In this document: one piece after another, positions 1-9,796 of the stretch
Numbering within the stretch: position 1 is the stretch's first letter
Layout: each line of letters opens with the position of its first letter
NCBI GenBank assembly: GCA_009763385.1
Contig: CM019831.1
Span: 16,642,080 to 16,706,079, forward strand
Direction: 5' to 3'
DNA length: 64,000 nt
Origin: Coix lacryma-jobi var. lacryma-jobi
Taxonomy: Eukaryota; Streptophyta; Magnoliopsida; Poales; Poaceae
Made by a program: the position numbers and the translations under genes
The notes under the pieces: model-generated
The model's input: only the letters and a program-made list of their open reading frames with translations
Told to the model about the DNA's origin: nothing
Database searches by the model: none

Positions 1-188
1 AAACACTTTAGCATGTGAGATGGAGAACCATAGCATCTACATACAAACGGCGCCAAACGGCGTAGATAGAAAATGTAAGAAATAAAACATCAAATTAATT
101 CATCTCCTTGTGGCTAAATGGTTAGCATATCTACATCAAATTGATGCAAGAAACCAAAAAAAAAAATTATATAAGCTGTTGGCGCAAA

Positions 189-376
189 GGATCAAATTGA
201 ATGGCACTTGTGGCTTACATGGGCCTAGCCTAGCCCATGTGAAATCGGCCCATGTATTGACCTGATACAAAAAGATTTGTTCGGATCAAATTGAATGGCA
301 CTTGTGGCTTACATGGGCCTAGCCTAGCCCATGTGAAATCGGCCCATGTATTGACCTGATACAAAAAGATTTGTTC
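189..376. repeat. 94-bp perfect tandem duplication
   Basis: Two adjacent copies of a 94-bp unit lie at 189-282 and 283-376. They look identical, and the few bases after the second copy also match. Each copy holds a short palindrome around GGGCCTAGCCTAGCCC. The reading frame that crosses the junction is a by-product of the repeat. No gene is recognised between 1 and 540. Confidence 0.85.
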
Positions 377-540
377 GGCTGGCATCCTTCTGTTATTGTC
401 CCTGAGCCCATCAAGCAAAGTCGGGATGCCAAGGTCCAAATAAAATCAACGGCTGACCGCATAATTAATTCATCTCCATATCTATTAATCGCCTTTTGTT
501 TATAAGATTAACAGTCAGTACTTGGGGTATATATTAAATT

Positions 541-645
541 ACAGGTGTGTTTAAATGCTAAATTTTGCAAAATTTCCACTGTAGCTTTTTTTGTTGTTAT
601 TTGACAAACTTTGTCCAAATATAGACTAACTAGCCTCATCGATCT
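541..645. repeat. Tourist-like MITE fragment
   Basis: This stretch shares the block around GTTATTTGACAAACTTTGTCC with the fuller elements at 2396-2634 and 48735-48974. Only one end is present, so it is a truncated relic. Confidence 0.55.
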
Positions 646-1559
646 CCTGGCCTACCGCGCCCGTGATTCCACTGTTTCTACAATACTCTTACTCCCATCC
701 CCTGTCATATCCACTGATCACCGTCAGGTGCGTCACCCACCAAAAGAAATATCTTTTCATCACAATCAATGAATGTTTGAATCTCATTTAAGCTAACCAA
801 GTAACCATTTAGCCTTTTTAACATAATATTCATTATGCTTACATGCTTTCTGATAGACGACGCAAGCGTGTGTGCTAGTAATAATATTAAAATCAAGGCA
901 TGATATACTACTACTGTTTCCTTTCCAAGAATTATGTAAGCAGATAAGAGCCATTTGTATAATTTGTGGATCACAAGTAGTTCTTAGGAGAACAGAGCAG
1001 AGCCTGCAATTGCAAACAAAATTTACAGACATCATCCTTAAGAGAAAAAAAAGGTTATTTTACAAAAAAAAAACATGCATATGTAAACAAACAATATTTA
1101 AATTAAAGAACGGTTCCATAATTTATGTATTATAAACAGCAAATACATAAACAAAATAAACTATAAAACTAAAGGAAACCCCAAAGATCGAACAATATAA
1201 GTTGCCTGTCGATTTGGTTTACTATACTGAAACACTGGTCATCAACCGATGTTCTCGATACTGTCTGTATACAGGAATTTGGAGTAATTACCCTATTACT
1301 CCAACGCATACATCAAACTGCTACCAAGAGGATAGTTTGGTGTAGGCTAGAGCAAGAGGCATATTTAGGCTATACTAATTGCTAAATAAAACACCTAGTC
1401 GTGAACCGGTGTACTCTCATGGGTTGTAAATTCAGGAGACATATATAAGCATAAGTTACTGCTTAGTATCTCTTGCTAATAAGAAATGGCTGTAACATGG
1501 CAATAACATATAATATGAAAATCTAATATTTAAAACTTACGGTGATGCAAAGTCACAAT
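646..1559. other. AT-rich intergenic stretch
   Basis: About 0.9 kb with no supportable gene. The short ORFs overlap on opposite strands and have no recognisable domain. The last 60 bases are AT-rich with a CAA triplet close to the tRNA start, as is common upstream of plant tRNA genes. Confidence 0.5.
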
Positions 1560-1646
1560 CCGACCTTAGCTCAGTTGGTAGAGCGGAGGACTGTAGTGTG
1601 GTGCAGATTAATCCTTAGGTCGCTGGTTCGAATCCGGCAGGTCGTA
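1560..1646 (+). tRNA. tRNA-Tyr(GTA): tRNA-Tyr (GTA) with intron; terminal pair mismatched
   Basis: The sequence folds as a plant nuclear tRNA-Tyr. It has a CCGACCT acceptor strand, a D arm with the A box (TTAGCTCAGTTGG), an anticodon arm with loop CTGTAGA, and a T arm with the B box (GGTTCGAATCC). The anticodon GTA is followed by G37 and then a 14-nt intron (1600-1613 approximately), the standard position for plant tRNA-Tyr introns. Mature length without the intron is 73 nt. The 3' acceptor strand ends AGGTCGT-A instead of the usual AGGTCGG-A, so C1 faces U72. The C1-G72 pair is a known identity element for eukaryotic tyrosyl-tRNA synthetase, so this copy may charge poorly or be a young pseudogene. 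All other stems pair. Confidence 0.88.
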
Positions 1647-1653
1647 TTTTTTT
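1647..1653 (+). terminator. Pol III T-run terminator
   Basis: Seven T residues directly follow the tRNA discriminator base, the normal RNA polymerase III stop signal. The following 100 bases stay very T-rich. Confidence 0.7.
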
Positions 1654-1654
1654 G

Positions 1655-2395
1655 GTTTTATTTTTTTATTTCTTTTTTGTTTGGATTTTTTTTCCTTTGT
1701 TTGTTTTATTTCGTACCCTATTGTATTTTTTTTTCTTTATTTTGTATTGTCGTTTCTTACCCACACCTGTTTTATTTGAAGCGTGAGGAGTCGGTCAGTC
1801 AGGTCAGGGCTGGCGGCCGGCGCTTTTGCTGGAATCAGGTGGGTGCGCATGCATGCATCGTGATGGCCGGTGGCGGCAGCCGGCAGACCGCCGCTCCACC
1901 GTACCGGGACGTGCGGCGCGAGAGGCACACGTGAGCGGGCGGCGGGAGGTGCATGTGTGGCCGTGTGGGCTAGCTTTCTACGGAGTAATTGCCACGCGTA
2001 CTACTCCTACTATCTGAGCGCGTGCATGGGCGGAACAGCAGAAGCGCACGTGGGTTGGCGAAAATGTCTGGACGCAAACTGCGCGGGATGCGGGGCATCA
2101 CGAGTACCGACCCACGACGGAATGGAACCCATATGTTATACTACTAGTCCATCATCGTCATCGCCAAAAATACACTAAAAATGAATGTGCGGCGCGGGTA
2201 CGTGAAGAAGCATCGTCAATGGCGAATCGAGGAAGTGCTTTCGATCGTGAATGAAAAATATTATTACGTACGTTTATATAGATTTGGTTAGATTTTGATA
2301 CGATGGAGGGAATTAATATGGTACTCGATCTATATATTGCAGTGTCGTCATCACAACACGACGAAATGGGAAACATGCATCTCCATCGTGACTAA
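1655..2395. other. Intergenic, no gene recognised
   Basis: The short overlapping ORFs in the GC-rich stretch 1790-2110 show no domain, no splice structure and no family resemblance. Nothing else is supportable. Confidence 0.4.
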
Positions 2396-2634
2396 GGCGT
2401 TGTTTAGTTCTCAGAAGTATTTGGGAAACGCACTGTAGCACTTTCGTTGTTATTTGACAAACTTTGTCCAAACATGGACTAACTAGATTCAAAAGATTCG
2501 TCTCGACATGCAGATTCTAAAAATACAATTAGTTATTTTTTAGCTACATTTAATGCTCTATGTATACAGCTAAAGATTGATGTGACGGAGAATCTAGAAA
2601 TATTTGGGGGAAATCGAGGAAACTAAACATGGCC
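2396..2634. mobile_element. Tourist (PIF/Harbinger) MITE
   Basis: Inverted ends GGCGTTGTTTAGTT and AACTAAACATGGCC are flanked by the direct repeat TAA (2393-2395 and 2635-2637). A 3-bp TAA/TTA target duplication is typical of PIF/Harbinger elements. The element is 239 bp and non-coding. A relative lies at 48735-48974. Confidence 0.8.
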
Positions 2635-2637
2635 TAA

Positions 2638-3327
2638 CTAACAACCCGGCAGTAAACGACGTGATCGCCGTCGCATGACACCATCCATCCATCCATCCAA
2701 CTGATGCCGATGCCGTGTGTGTGCGCATGCACACGCCGCCGCGCCGCCACCGGCCGCAAGCCTGGCGCCTGGCTCTGGCGCGCCTTCGCCCTTTGGTCAC
2801 CCCGCGGGCTGCCGCGCGCACATGCAATTATGCACGCACGCGCCGCCTGCGTGTATACACTGCACCTGCACTGCACCCGAGTGGCCCAGTCCCATGACCG
2901 CATGCATGGCGCGCGCGGCCGCCCAGATCGAGGAGGACCAGCGCGTCTCGTCGCGGCACGTACGTTACGTACGGGACGGGACTCACGCGTGGCGGCACGG
3001 CACACGGCATGTATGCACCGCCCTGCACGTGTGTGCGCGCGGCGCGCCATCATGTTGTTCGCGTCGGTGTGCAGAGTGGCCGGCCCAAAGGCGCCAGATC
3101 GAGGCGCCAGGCCGTTGCCATACCGGCCGGTTCCCCGAGTGAAACCGACGGCCGGCTGCCCGGTGACGACTGACACGCCTCCGGCCGGCAGCGCGCGGGG
3201 TCGCAGTGCCACGCGGATGGCGGCGGCGCCGCCGGTGCCGGTACACGTGGGTGGGGTGTGCATTCCTCCACACGTACGGGCCGTTTTCTCGGCCACCTCA
3301 TTATATTTTCGTACTATATATATATAG
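2638..3327. other. GC-rich CpG-dense block without a recognised gene
   Basis: This stretch is much richer in GC and CpG than its surroundings. Long ORFs on both strands (up to 220 codons) are expected from base composition alone. Their products are rich in Arg, Ala, His and Cys without domains. It could be a promoter or first-exon island of a lost gene, but I see no splice sites or start context supporting a gene. Confidence 0.35.
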
Positions 3328-3361
3328 TACTCTCCGTCCCTAATTGACTGTTCGTCATTGG

Positions 3362-3545
3362 TGTACGTGCCACAAGTTTGACTTAATTTATAACAAAATT
3401 GTATAACATTTGGATCTCAAAATAATTTTGTTACAAAACTAGATTCGTCGTTGTTGTACGTGCCACAAATTTGACTCAATTTGTAGCAAAATTGTGTAAC
3501 ATTTGGATCTCAAAATAATTTTGTTACAAAACTAGATTCAAATAT
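3362..3545. repeat. 93-bp internal tandem duplication
   Basis: Two adjacent units of 93 bp, each starting at TGTACGTGCCACAA and ending near the end of an ACTAGATTC block. They differ at a handful of bases, so the duplication predates the later nested insertion or has drifted. Confidence 0.75.
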
Positions 3546-3641
3546 CTATCAACGATACTAATTATGTATCATACATATTAATATTTTTTAATATATATTT
3601 AGTCAAACTTGTTTTTAGAAAGCGTAAACGACAGATATTTA

Positions 3642-3731
3642 GGGATTGTTTGGAACGCACGATAGAAATCAGTTCAATTTCACAGAAAAAATGCATAAAC
3701 GGAGAAATTTTCCAAAGTTCCAAACACGGCC
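3642..3731. mobile_element. 90-bp Tourist-like MITE nested in Stowaway
   Basis: The ends GGGATTGTTTGGAAC and GTTCCAAACACGGCC are inverted and flanked by TTA on both sides (3639-3641, 3732-3734). Without the insert and one TTA, the flanks form a continuous Stowaway right terminus, so the insertion came second. Confidence 0.75.
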
Positions 3732-3821
3732 TTAGGGACGGAGGGAGTAAAAATTAAGCTACTAGTCTATTGTGTAACAAATTGGCCATCACATATACTG
3801 TACTCCGTACTAGCTAGCTAG

Positions 3822-4064
3822 GGCCTTTTTAGATTGCATCAAACTTTTAACTTTTTTTACTCCCTCTCCATCAAATCAATGTTTGGATATATCAATAGAA
3901 CATTAAATATTGGTAAAATAAATAACTAATTATACAGATTAGTTGTAAATCACGAGACGAATCTTTTAAAGCCTAGTTAGCATATGATTAAATAATATTT
4001 GTCACATATAAATGAAAGTGCTACAGTAGCAAAGTTAAAAAAAAATCTGCATCTAAACAAGGCC
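3822..4064. mobile_element. MITE with GGCC...TAGA inverted ends
   Basis: The left end GGCCTTTTTAGATTGCA and right end TGCATCTAAACAAGGCC are inverted. The interior is AT-rich and contains the motif family around CGAGACGAATCTTTTAA, seen in many grass MITEs and in the copy at 55176-55514. The target duplication is not clear. Confidence 0.6.
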
Positions 4065-4210
4065 TATCTGCTGCTTATTGTTCTAAAAAATGCACACACT
4101 ACTACAGGGCTTTAGTCAACCGGGGCTAGCACTCCGGGACTAAAGGTCCCAGGCTTTAGTCCCGGGTGCTTTCAACCGGGGCTAAAGATTCCTATGAGAA
4201 AAAAATAAAT

Positions 4211-4282
4211 GTGTGTTTGTGAGATTCGAAATCAGCACCTCTCGCCTTAGACACGCTTACCAACTGAGCTACACAACCCACG
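4211..4282 (-). pseudogene. tRNA-like segment 1 in CACTA element
   Basis: Read on the minus strand, this has a good A box (GTAGCTCAGTTGGTAAGC) and a B-box-like TTTCGAATCTC at roughly the tRNA distance. The acceptor and anticodon stems are poor, so it is tRNA-derived rather than a working tRNA. Confidence 0.55.
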
Positions 4283-4640
4283 TAAAATAGTTCTGTACGT
4301 TTTACTTTTGAATTCACTCGTGAAGGACCTTTAGTCCCGGTTGGTAAGTTCTGGACGTTTTACTTTGAATTCACTTGTGAAGGACCTTTAGTCCCAGTTG
4401 GAACACCAACCCGGACTAAAGGTGGACTAAAGGTAAACCTACCAACCGGGACCTTTGAATTCACTTGTGAAGGACCTTTAGTCCCGGTTGGAATACCAAC
4501 CCGGACTAAAGGTGAACCTACCAACTGGGACTAAGACTAAAGCTCAGTTGATAGCTTTAGCCCCGGTTGGGAACGAGCTTTAGCCCAACCGTCTCGGGTG
4601 CTCCCAACCGGAGCTAAAGGCCCCCACGAGAAAAAATAAA

Positions 4641-4720
4641 TGTGCATCTATGAGATTCGAACTCAGCACCTCTCGCCTCGCGCACAACTCACTTACCAAC
4701 TCAGCTACACAACTCACGTG
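4641..4720 (-). pseudogene. tRNA-like segment 2 in CACTA element
   Basis: A second copy of the same minus-strand segment. It has a better T arm (TGAG-TTCGAAT-CTCA pairs perfectly) and an A box of the form GTAGCTGAGTTGGTAAG. It diverges from copy 1 in the middle. No proper anticodon arm is seen. Confidence 0.55.
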
Positions 4721-5201
4721 ATATAGTTCTGGACGTTTTCCTTTTGAATTTACTCATGAAGGACCTTTAGTCCCGGTTGGTAACACCAACCAGGACTAAA
4801 AGGTCCTTTAGTCCCGGTTGCTAATACCAACCGGGTTAGTCCGGGTTTGTAATACCAACCGGGACTAAAGGTTGGACTAAAAGTCTTTAGTCTCGGACGC
4901 AATTTTTTGTCGAGGCTAAAGCTCAGCTTGATAGATCGACCAAAGACATGTTCTCTAGTAGTGATTGCTAGTCCCGGTTAGGAAACCAGGGCTAAATACC
5001 CTTTGTATAGTAGTGATTACGTACGTACTACACACATTCGTGACATCAGTTTTTTGGGTGTATCCGTCCGTACACCACTGCATAATACTTCGCAGCGAAT
5101 CGATCCAGCGCCCAGTGCGATCAACCCTCCCTGTAGCTACTCTTGTCAGTGTCACTAATTACCAAAGAGCAATGAGAAGAAATGTCAGGCAAAGAGAGTT
5201 A

Positions 5202-5701
5202 GGGGGTGTTCGTTTCCCTGGCAAATTTTTTTGGGACATTTTGATCCATGCCATTATAATTTTTCAAAGTTGGAGATATGCCACTGGTATCTCACTGACA
5301 TGTGGGGCACACATGAGTCAATGACATGTGGGTCAGGATGACATATCTCCAATTTTACAAAATTATAATGACAATCTTCAAATTTTTCCAATTTTTTTTG
5401 TCTGTCACATCGGACGCTGCGGCACTAGTTTAGCCTATTAAAAATAAATTAATTATAAAACTAATTACAGTGTCATATGCTAATTACTGAGACGAATCTA
5501 TTAAGGTAAATTAATCTATTATTAGCGAATATTTACTGTAGCACCACATTGTCAAATCATGAACTAATTAAGTTTAATAGATTCATTTCGTGAATTAGTC
5601 TCCGGCTGATAAATTAGTTTTTTAATTAATATATTTTTAATAGGCTAAACTAGGGCCGTAATATTCGATGTGATATTTTTGCCCTGGAAACGAACATGCC
5701 C
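5202..5701. mobile_element. 500-bp Tourist-like element
   Basis: The ends GGGGGTGTTCGTTTCC and GGAAACGAACATGCCC are inverted and flanked by TTA (5199-5201, 5702-5704), as for PIF/Harbinger elements. It is non-coding. It abuts the RNase H pseudogene. Confidence 0.8.
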
Positions 5702-5704
5702 TTA

Positions 5705-6210
5705 GTATATGGAAGAAACCTCCAGCAGGAAAGTTATTAATAAATGTGGAAGGTAGTTTTAGAGAACAATATAGAGAATGCGTCATCATAATCATCATAA
5801 GGGATTATGATGGCTCCTTCATTGCATGTTCTTATAATTATAAGGAGCATGTGGTTGATGCCCCAACGGCAGAAGTAATGACACTGGAAGAAGGACTGCA
5901 ACTTGCTCAACATATCAGATGCAACGACTTCATCGTTCAGTCAGACTGTGCAAAGGTCGTGGACACTATGGAAAGTGGCATTTCATCTACTATGGGGGCA
6001 CCAATCTTTGATGAATGTTTCCAGCTATGACATAACTTTGAAAGAATATCTCTTGAGAAGTGTGATTAGGAAGCAAATAACGTAGCGCGTGAGTTAGGAA
6101 AATTAGCTTTATCAACAATTTTTTTTGTTTTTGGGTCAATGAACCCCCTGAGTTTATTCTTGAATGTCTTGTAACCGATGTAATATATATTTGGTAATCA
6201 ATAAAGTGTG
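5705..6210 (+). pseudogene. RNase H-like (RVT_3) domain pseudogene
   Basis: The reading frame 5710-6030 encodes an RNase H-like domain of the type found in plant non-LTR-derived RVT_3 proteins. Visible motifs are a first-strand motif NVEGSF (the usual catalytic Asp is Glu here), an APTAEVMTLEEGL helix with a Glu, and an IVQSDC motif with an Asp. In-frame stops follow at 6028-6030 and a little further on (TAG near 6067). Recognisable C-terminal sequence continues in the same frame, so the gene is broken by nonsense changes. There is no upstream reverse transcriptase, because the Tourist-like element ends 3 bp before it. Family assignment is from memory of conserved motifs. Confidence 0.7.
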
Positions 6211-6550
6211 CCGTATGGCTTCCTAAAAAAAGTAGAGGGTGCAGTACAAGTTCTGCTGGAGATAGGTTTTTTTGCCCCCATTCACACCGACACCGTACAA
6301 CTGCATATTTGTTCTTTTCTGGACTTTGTAGATTTGCCTTCACATTTTAAATTTGAGTGTTTATGTTGCCCTCATTCTATTACGTGAGACCAACTATGTG
6401 GTCGACACCCATACAGATTGATGCATCGGTCCTTTGCCCACCGACACAGTCACACAGCTCGTCGTGTCGGTCACTCGCCCGTGCCACACTCAGCTGCCCT
6501 ACCCACCTGTCGTAAAAAACTAGAAAACTAGTGTAAAAAACTAGAACAAA
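6211..6550. other. Intergenic, no gene recognised
   Basis: Nothing supportable beyond short shadow ORFs. Confidence 0.35.
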
Positions 6551-6557
6551 TAGCTTA

Positions 6558-6742
6558 GGGGGTGTTTGGTTCCACCCCACTAAACTTTAGTCACTAAAAT
6601 TTAGTCCGTTTTAGTGGCTAAAATGCCAAACACTCCAACTAAAAGAGACTAAAAGGTATTTTAGTCCCTTTTAGTGGAGGTGTTTAGTATTTTAGTCACT
6701 AAAAAAACTAAAGTTTGGTGACTAAAGTTTAGTGGGGTGTAG
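6558..6742. mobile_element. Palindromic MITE, right end truncated
   Basis: The sequence folds on itself. The arm CCACCCCACTAAACTTTAGTCAC at the left is matched by its inverse at the right (ending GTTTAGTGGGGTG). The left starts GGGGGTGTTTGGTTCC after TTA, but the matching outer right terminus is absent, so the 3' end is deleted. Confidence 0.6.
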
Positions 6743-6749
6743 CTTTCAA

Positions 6750-7898
6750 GAAACTAGAAAACTAGTTTATGATGATAAGGGAATAAACTGAAAGTCGAAA
6801 GCACGCTAATAAGGGAAGTTTTTTTACCGAAAAGATAAAAGTTATTTGCTGCAAAAACAAAAGCTAATAGCAAAAACCAACCAACCGCCAGAAGAAGGAA
6901 AAAAACTAAAACAAACAGATTTTGAGTAAAAAAAGAGGGAGTGTCTACTGCACACTCGGGTGTTTTAGGCGCATGTAGCACCCGAGTGTTGCATGTCTCC
7001 TAAACGCTTGATTTAGAAGCCAAAACTAAATCGAGTGTTTTTTACACATACAACACTCGATTGCCATGACCATAGAAAGCAAATCAAATAAACCAAAAAA
7101 TATCTTAATAACACAAAATATTAAATAAACAAAACAGAAAGATTAACCAGATTATTTCTATGAAAGCCAAATTGGAAAATTTCAAAGAATAAACCAAACA
7201 AAACATACAAAAAAACAAAAAAAATCAGATAACTATTAGAGTAATTTTGACCACTCTTATTTACGAATAGTTAATTTACACTAATTAAATAAAGAATTTA
7301 CACTCAAACATAAGTAGTAAAATATAGTCAAATTAGATGTAATATACAACTACCGGTAAGGAAAAAATCTATACATACAGTATACTAGTACGAAGTATGC
7401 ATACATAGATGGTGGGCCCATCGGCCTGTTTTCTCGCACCTAGGAGGCAACTTGGGGAGGGTACTACCGTGTGGTACTGAAGCACGGTCTCCTAGGGGTA
7501 AGGTGGGGAGGGGTGCTGGCATATGGGCCTTGAGAAACCTCTAACACACGCGGATGATGAACGCCGATGGTTGATCGAAGGGTCGGAAAATCGAGCGTGC
7601 ACATCTCCAAAATCACTCAAGCACGATAAAGATTTACTGTAAATTTAACAGATGAATTTTTTAAGCCTAATTAGTCCATAATTTGATAATATTATCTACA
7701 ATAAACATATGCTAATAACAAACTAATTAGTTTTAATAAACTCATCTCACGATTTTCTGATAGAATATATAATTTATTTTTTTATTAGTCTATTTTTTAA
7801 TACTTTTTAACCCACAAAACTGCCTAAAAAAAGTCAAGTGCTCGTGGACAAAAAAACACTTGAGTGTACCGACACGTAGGTTTCTTACGACAGTTGTA
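6750..7898. other. AT-rich intergenic stretch with MITE relics
   Basis: No gene is seen. A perfect 10-bp inverted repeat (CACTCGGGTG/CACCCGAGTG) lies near 6953-6989. Sequence near 7650-7800 resembles the interior of grass MITEs of the 5202-5701 type. Confidence 0.4.
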
Positions 7899-7989
7899 CT
7901 CCCTCCGTCCCCTTTTAATTGTCGTCCGGAAAGCGTGTCTGTGAATAAAACACAGATTTCTAGAGACAGTTATTTAGGGACGGAGGGAG
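7899..7989. mobile_element. 91-bp Stowaway-like MITE
   Basis: The inverted ends CTCCCTCCGTCCC and GGGACGGAGGGAG are flanked by TA on both sides (7897-7898, 7990-7991). It is very short and probably internally deleted. Confidence 0.75.
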
Positions 7990-7991
7990 TA

Positions 7992-8756
7992 CGTGCGCGG
8001 TCTGGGAGAAAGTACTGTAGGCAAGGATGTGGGACACACCAGAGAGACCAAGGCGTGAGCATCGATGGTCAATCGTACGATTACAAAAATCGAGTTAGCA
8101 TTTGTCAAGAAACACTCGAGCGCGGTATAGATTTACCGTAAAAAAAACCCCAAACACATACAGTTGAAACAAACAGACTGTTAATCAAAGCGTCGTGGAT
8201 GACTATATTCTTTTTTTATCATCCAAATTAAAGTTAAATTTTAGCACGTGAGTGTGACACTCACTCACTTGTTATTATAGAGCCTAGTACGCGTGAGTGT
8301 GACGCGTGTACTGAACACGTGAGTTGCAAACTAGCAATTGCCGTACGTCCCTAGTTCTAAAAACTCTGACCTGGGACCACCACCGGTTCGCCATCACTGA
8401 ACGCGTGCACACGTCGTCGGTGCAACCAATGGTGTCCCATGACCGATTAAACAATTGGTTTGGGATAGCATGATCCTAATCTCTTTTGGACACCTAAAGT
8501 TGGGGGCAATACGCAATAGATTAAACGTTGGATGTGACAAAAGATGGCAATGCTTAGCTTTTCTTTTGCCATCAGAAGTGGCAGCTGCTCTGCCTTTCTT
8601 CCTTGGAGGCAGAAAAAGGAGATCAAAAGAAGTGAGCTTCAAAAACAGGAACACGAAGTCAGTTCAGTAGTGACGACGATGATAAGGTTTTAATATAATT
8701 CATTCAAAGAATTGTCCATGATTATATATAAATATAACGAAACCCGATTTTCTACT
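7992..8756. other. Intergenic, no gene recognised
   Basis: A pair of opposing short ORFs at 8394-8670 has no recognisable family. Nothing else is supportable. Confidence 0.35.
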
Positions 8757-8761
8757 ACCCA

Positions 8762-9425
8762 TGTTGGATTCACTCCTGCTCGGCCCCCGTTAGTAAATAG
8801 GGCGCTGAGCGAGGGTGGACAACGGTCAGCTATGCGCGAAGGTAAAGGCGTTGGCACAAGGAGATAAGCGGTGAAAATATTTCTCTCCTCCCAAAATCGT
8901 GCCCTTTACACTGTTCACCTCTTGGTATTTATAGGGAATACCAAGGGGTGCTGGCATAATTACAATAGGGTACAAAAAGATTCCCCGGCACCACATAGGC
9001 AGAAAGGGCAAAGCCGTAAATATACAGCAGAAGCGGAAACCCTAATCGGTCCTCCTCCTGTCCGCCGCCACCTTGCTCCGTCTGCCTTCAACGGAGAACA
9101 AAGGAAAGCGGACCTTCGCCTTCGCCGGTCCTTGGGTCAGCATCCCCTCGCCACTTGTCAAGCTTGATGCCTCAACGACAAAGCTTCGGAACCTGCGAAG
9201 GTTACTTATTACGTGTTCGGAGCGCCTTAACCTGCGAGAAACAAAGCGAACTTCGAGGGTTGGATTTGCATCCGAAGGTTAGGCTGTCGAAGGTTAAGGC
9301 GAACGACCCAGAAGAGCCCCTACTATCGAGAGGGCGAGGCTTTGTGAGGGCGCGCGGGTCGCGCGGAGGTCCTTTTTTCTGCTCAGCCCACGCGGCGCCA
9401 CTGCCGAGGGTCCCTACTCCCAACA
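8762..9425 (-). repeat. 3' LTR of outer element
   Basis: 664 bp, TG...CA bounded. It contains a minus-strand TATA box (CTATAAATA, 8926-8934). The bases just inside (9426-9438) read GAGGGGCTAC on the minus strand, a plausible polypurine tract. Confidence 0.9.
8926..8934 (-). promoter_or_regulatory. TATA box in outer LTR
   Basis: CTATAAATA on the minus strand, in a position suitable for LTR transcription. The same motif lies at 48195-48203 in the other LTR, which is the one that would drive gag-pol. Confidence 0.6.
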
Positions 9426-9643
9426 GTAGCCCCTCGTTGCCTTGGATCTAATGAACAGTATTTAGGCCCAAGCAACGCTCTTGGACGAGAAAAGTAAAGA
9501 GACCCTTGGCAGCGATGCCCGCGGCTGCTTTGGGCTGGGCCGTTGCAGTGTTTGTTTGTATTGTTGAAGCCTGTTTCGTTTTTTGCGCCGTGCTTTTCGG
9601 TCGTCGTGCCGATTTTGTCGGGTGGGGGTGTCCGCCTCATGGC

Positions 9644-9652
9644 CTATAAATA
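9644..9652 (+). promoter_or_regulatory. TATA box of antisense gene
   Basis: CTATAAATA followed by GGAGGGG on the plus strand, about 145 bp upstream of the antisense ORF start at 9797 and outside the LTR. It is a plausible independent promoter for the antisense gene. Confidence 0.6.
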
Positions 9653-9796
9653 GGAGGGGTTGGTGGGGGGATTGAGTCGTGCCTTCATTTGCTCTAGCCA
9701 CCCTGCTGCTGCTCACTTTCTTTCTGCGAAGGTTGGTTTTTGTCTAGATTTCGAAGGTTGTGAGTTTGGTGCTCTTCGAAGGTTTTGGCTTGAGAG

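Larger units (their letters stand above)
3330..3747. mobile_element. Stowaway-like MITE, interrupted by a second MITE
   Basis: The left end CTCTCCGTCCC and right end GGGACGGAGGGAG are inverted and flanked by TA dinucleotides (3328-3329, 3748-3749), the Tc1/mariner-type target. An internal 93-bp near-duplicate runs at 3362-3454 and again from 3455. A 90-bp element sits in its 3' end at 3642-3731. Confidence 0.75.
4097..5015. mobile_element. CACTA-type non-autonomous element
   Basis: The left terminus CACTACTACAGGG matches the inverse of the right terminus (CCCTTTGTATAGTAGTG, ending 5015). The interior has many direct and inverted subterminal repeats of TTTAGTCCCGGTTGG, characteristic of grass CACTA MITEs. 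A second possible right terminus, TCTCTAGTAGTG, ends at 4963, and both are followed by ATT. The left flank is ACA, so no clean 3-bp duplication is seen. Two tRNA-like segments lie inside. Confidence 0.7.

Noticed and set aside
2704..3327. 207- and 220-codon opposing ORFs
   Set aside because: They are GC-rich composition artefacts with no domain, splice signal or family resemblance.
6953..6991. Perfect hairpin CACTCGGGTG/CACCCGAGTG as a possible miRNA or terminator
   Set aside because: The stem is only 10 bp with a long loop, and there is no T-run or miRNA-like fold.
9073..9451. ORFs within the outer LTR, repeated at 48342-48777
   Set aside because: They lie in LTR sequence in both copies, with no domain.
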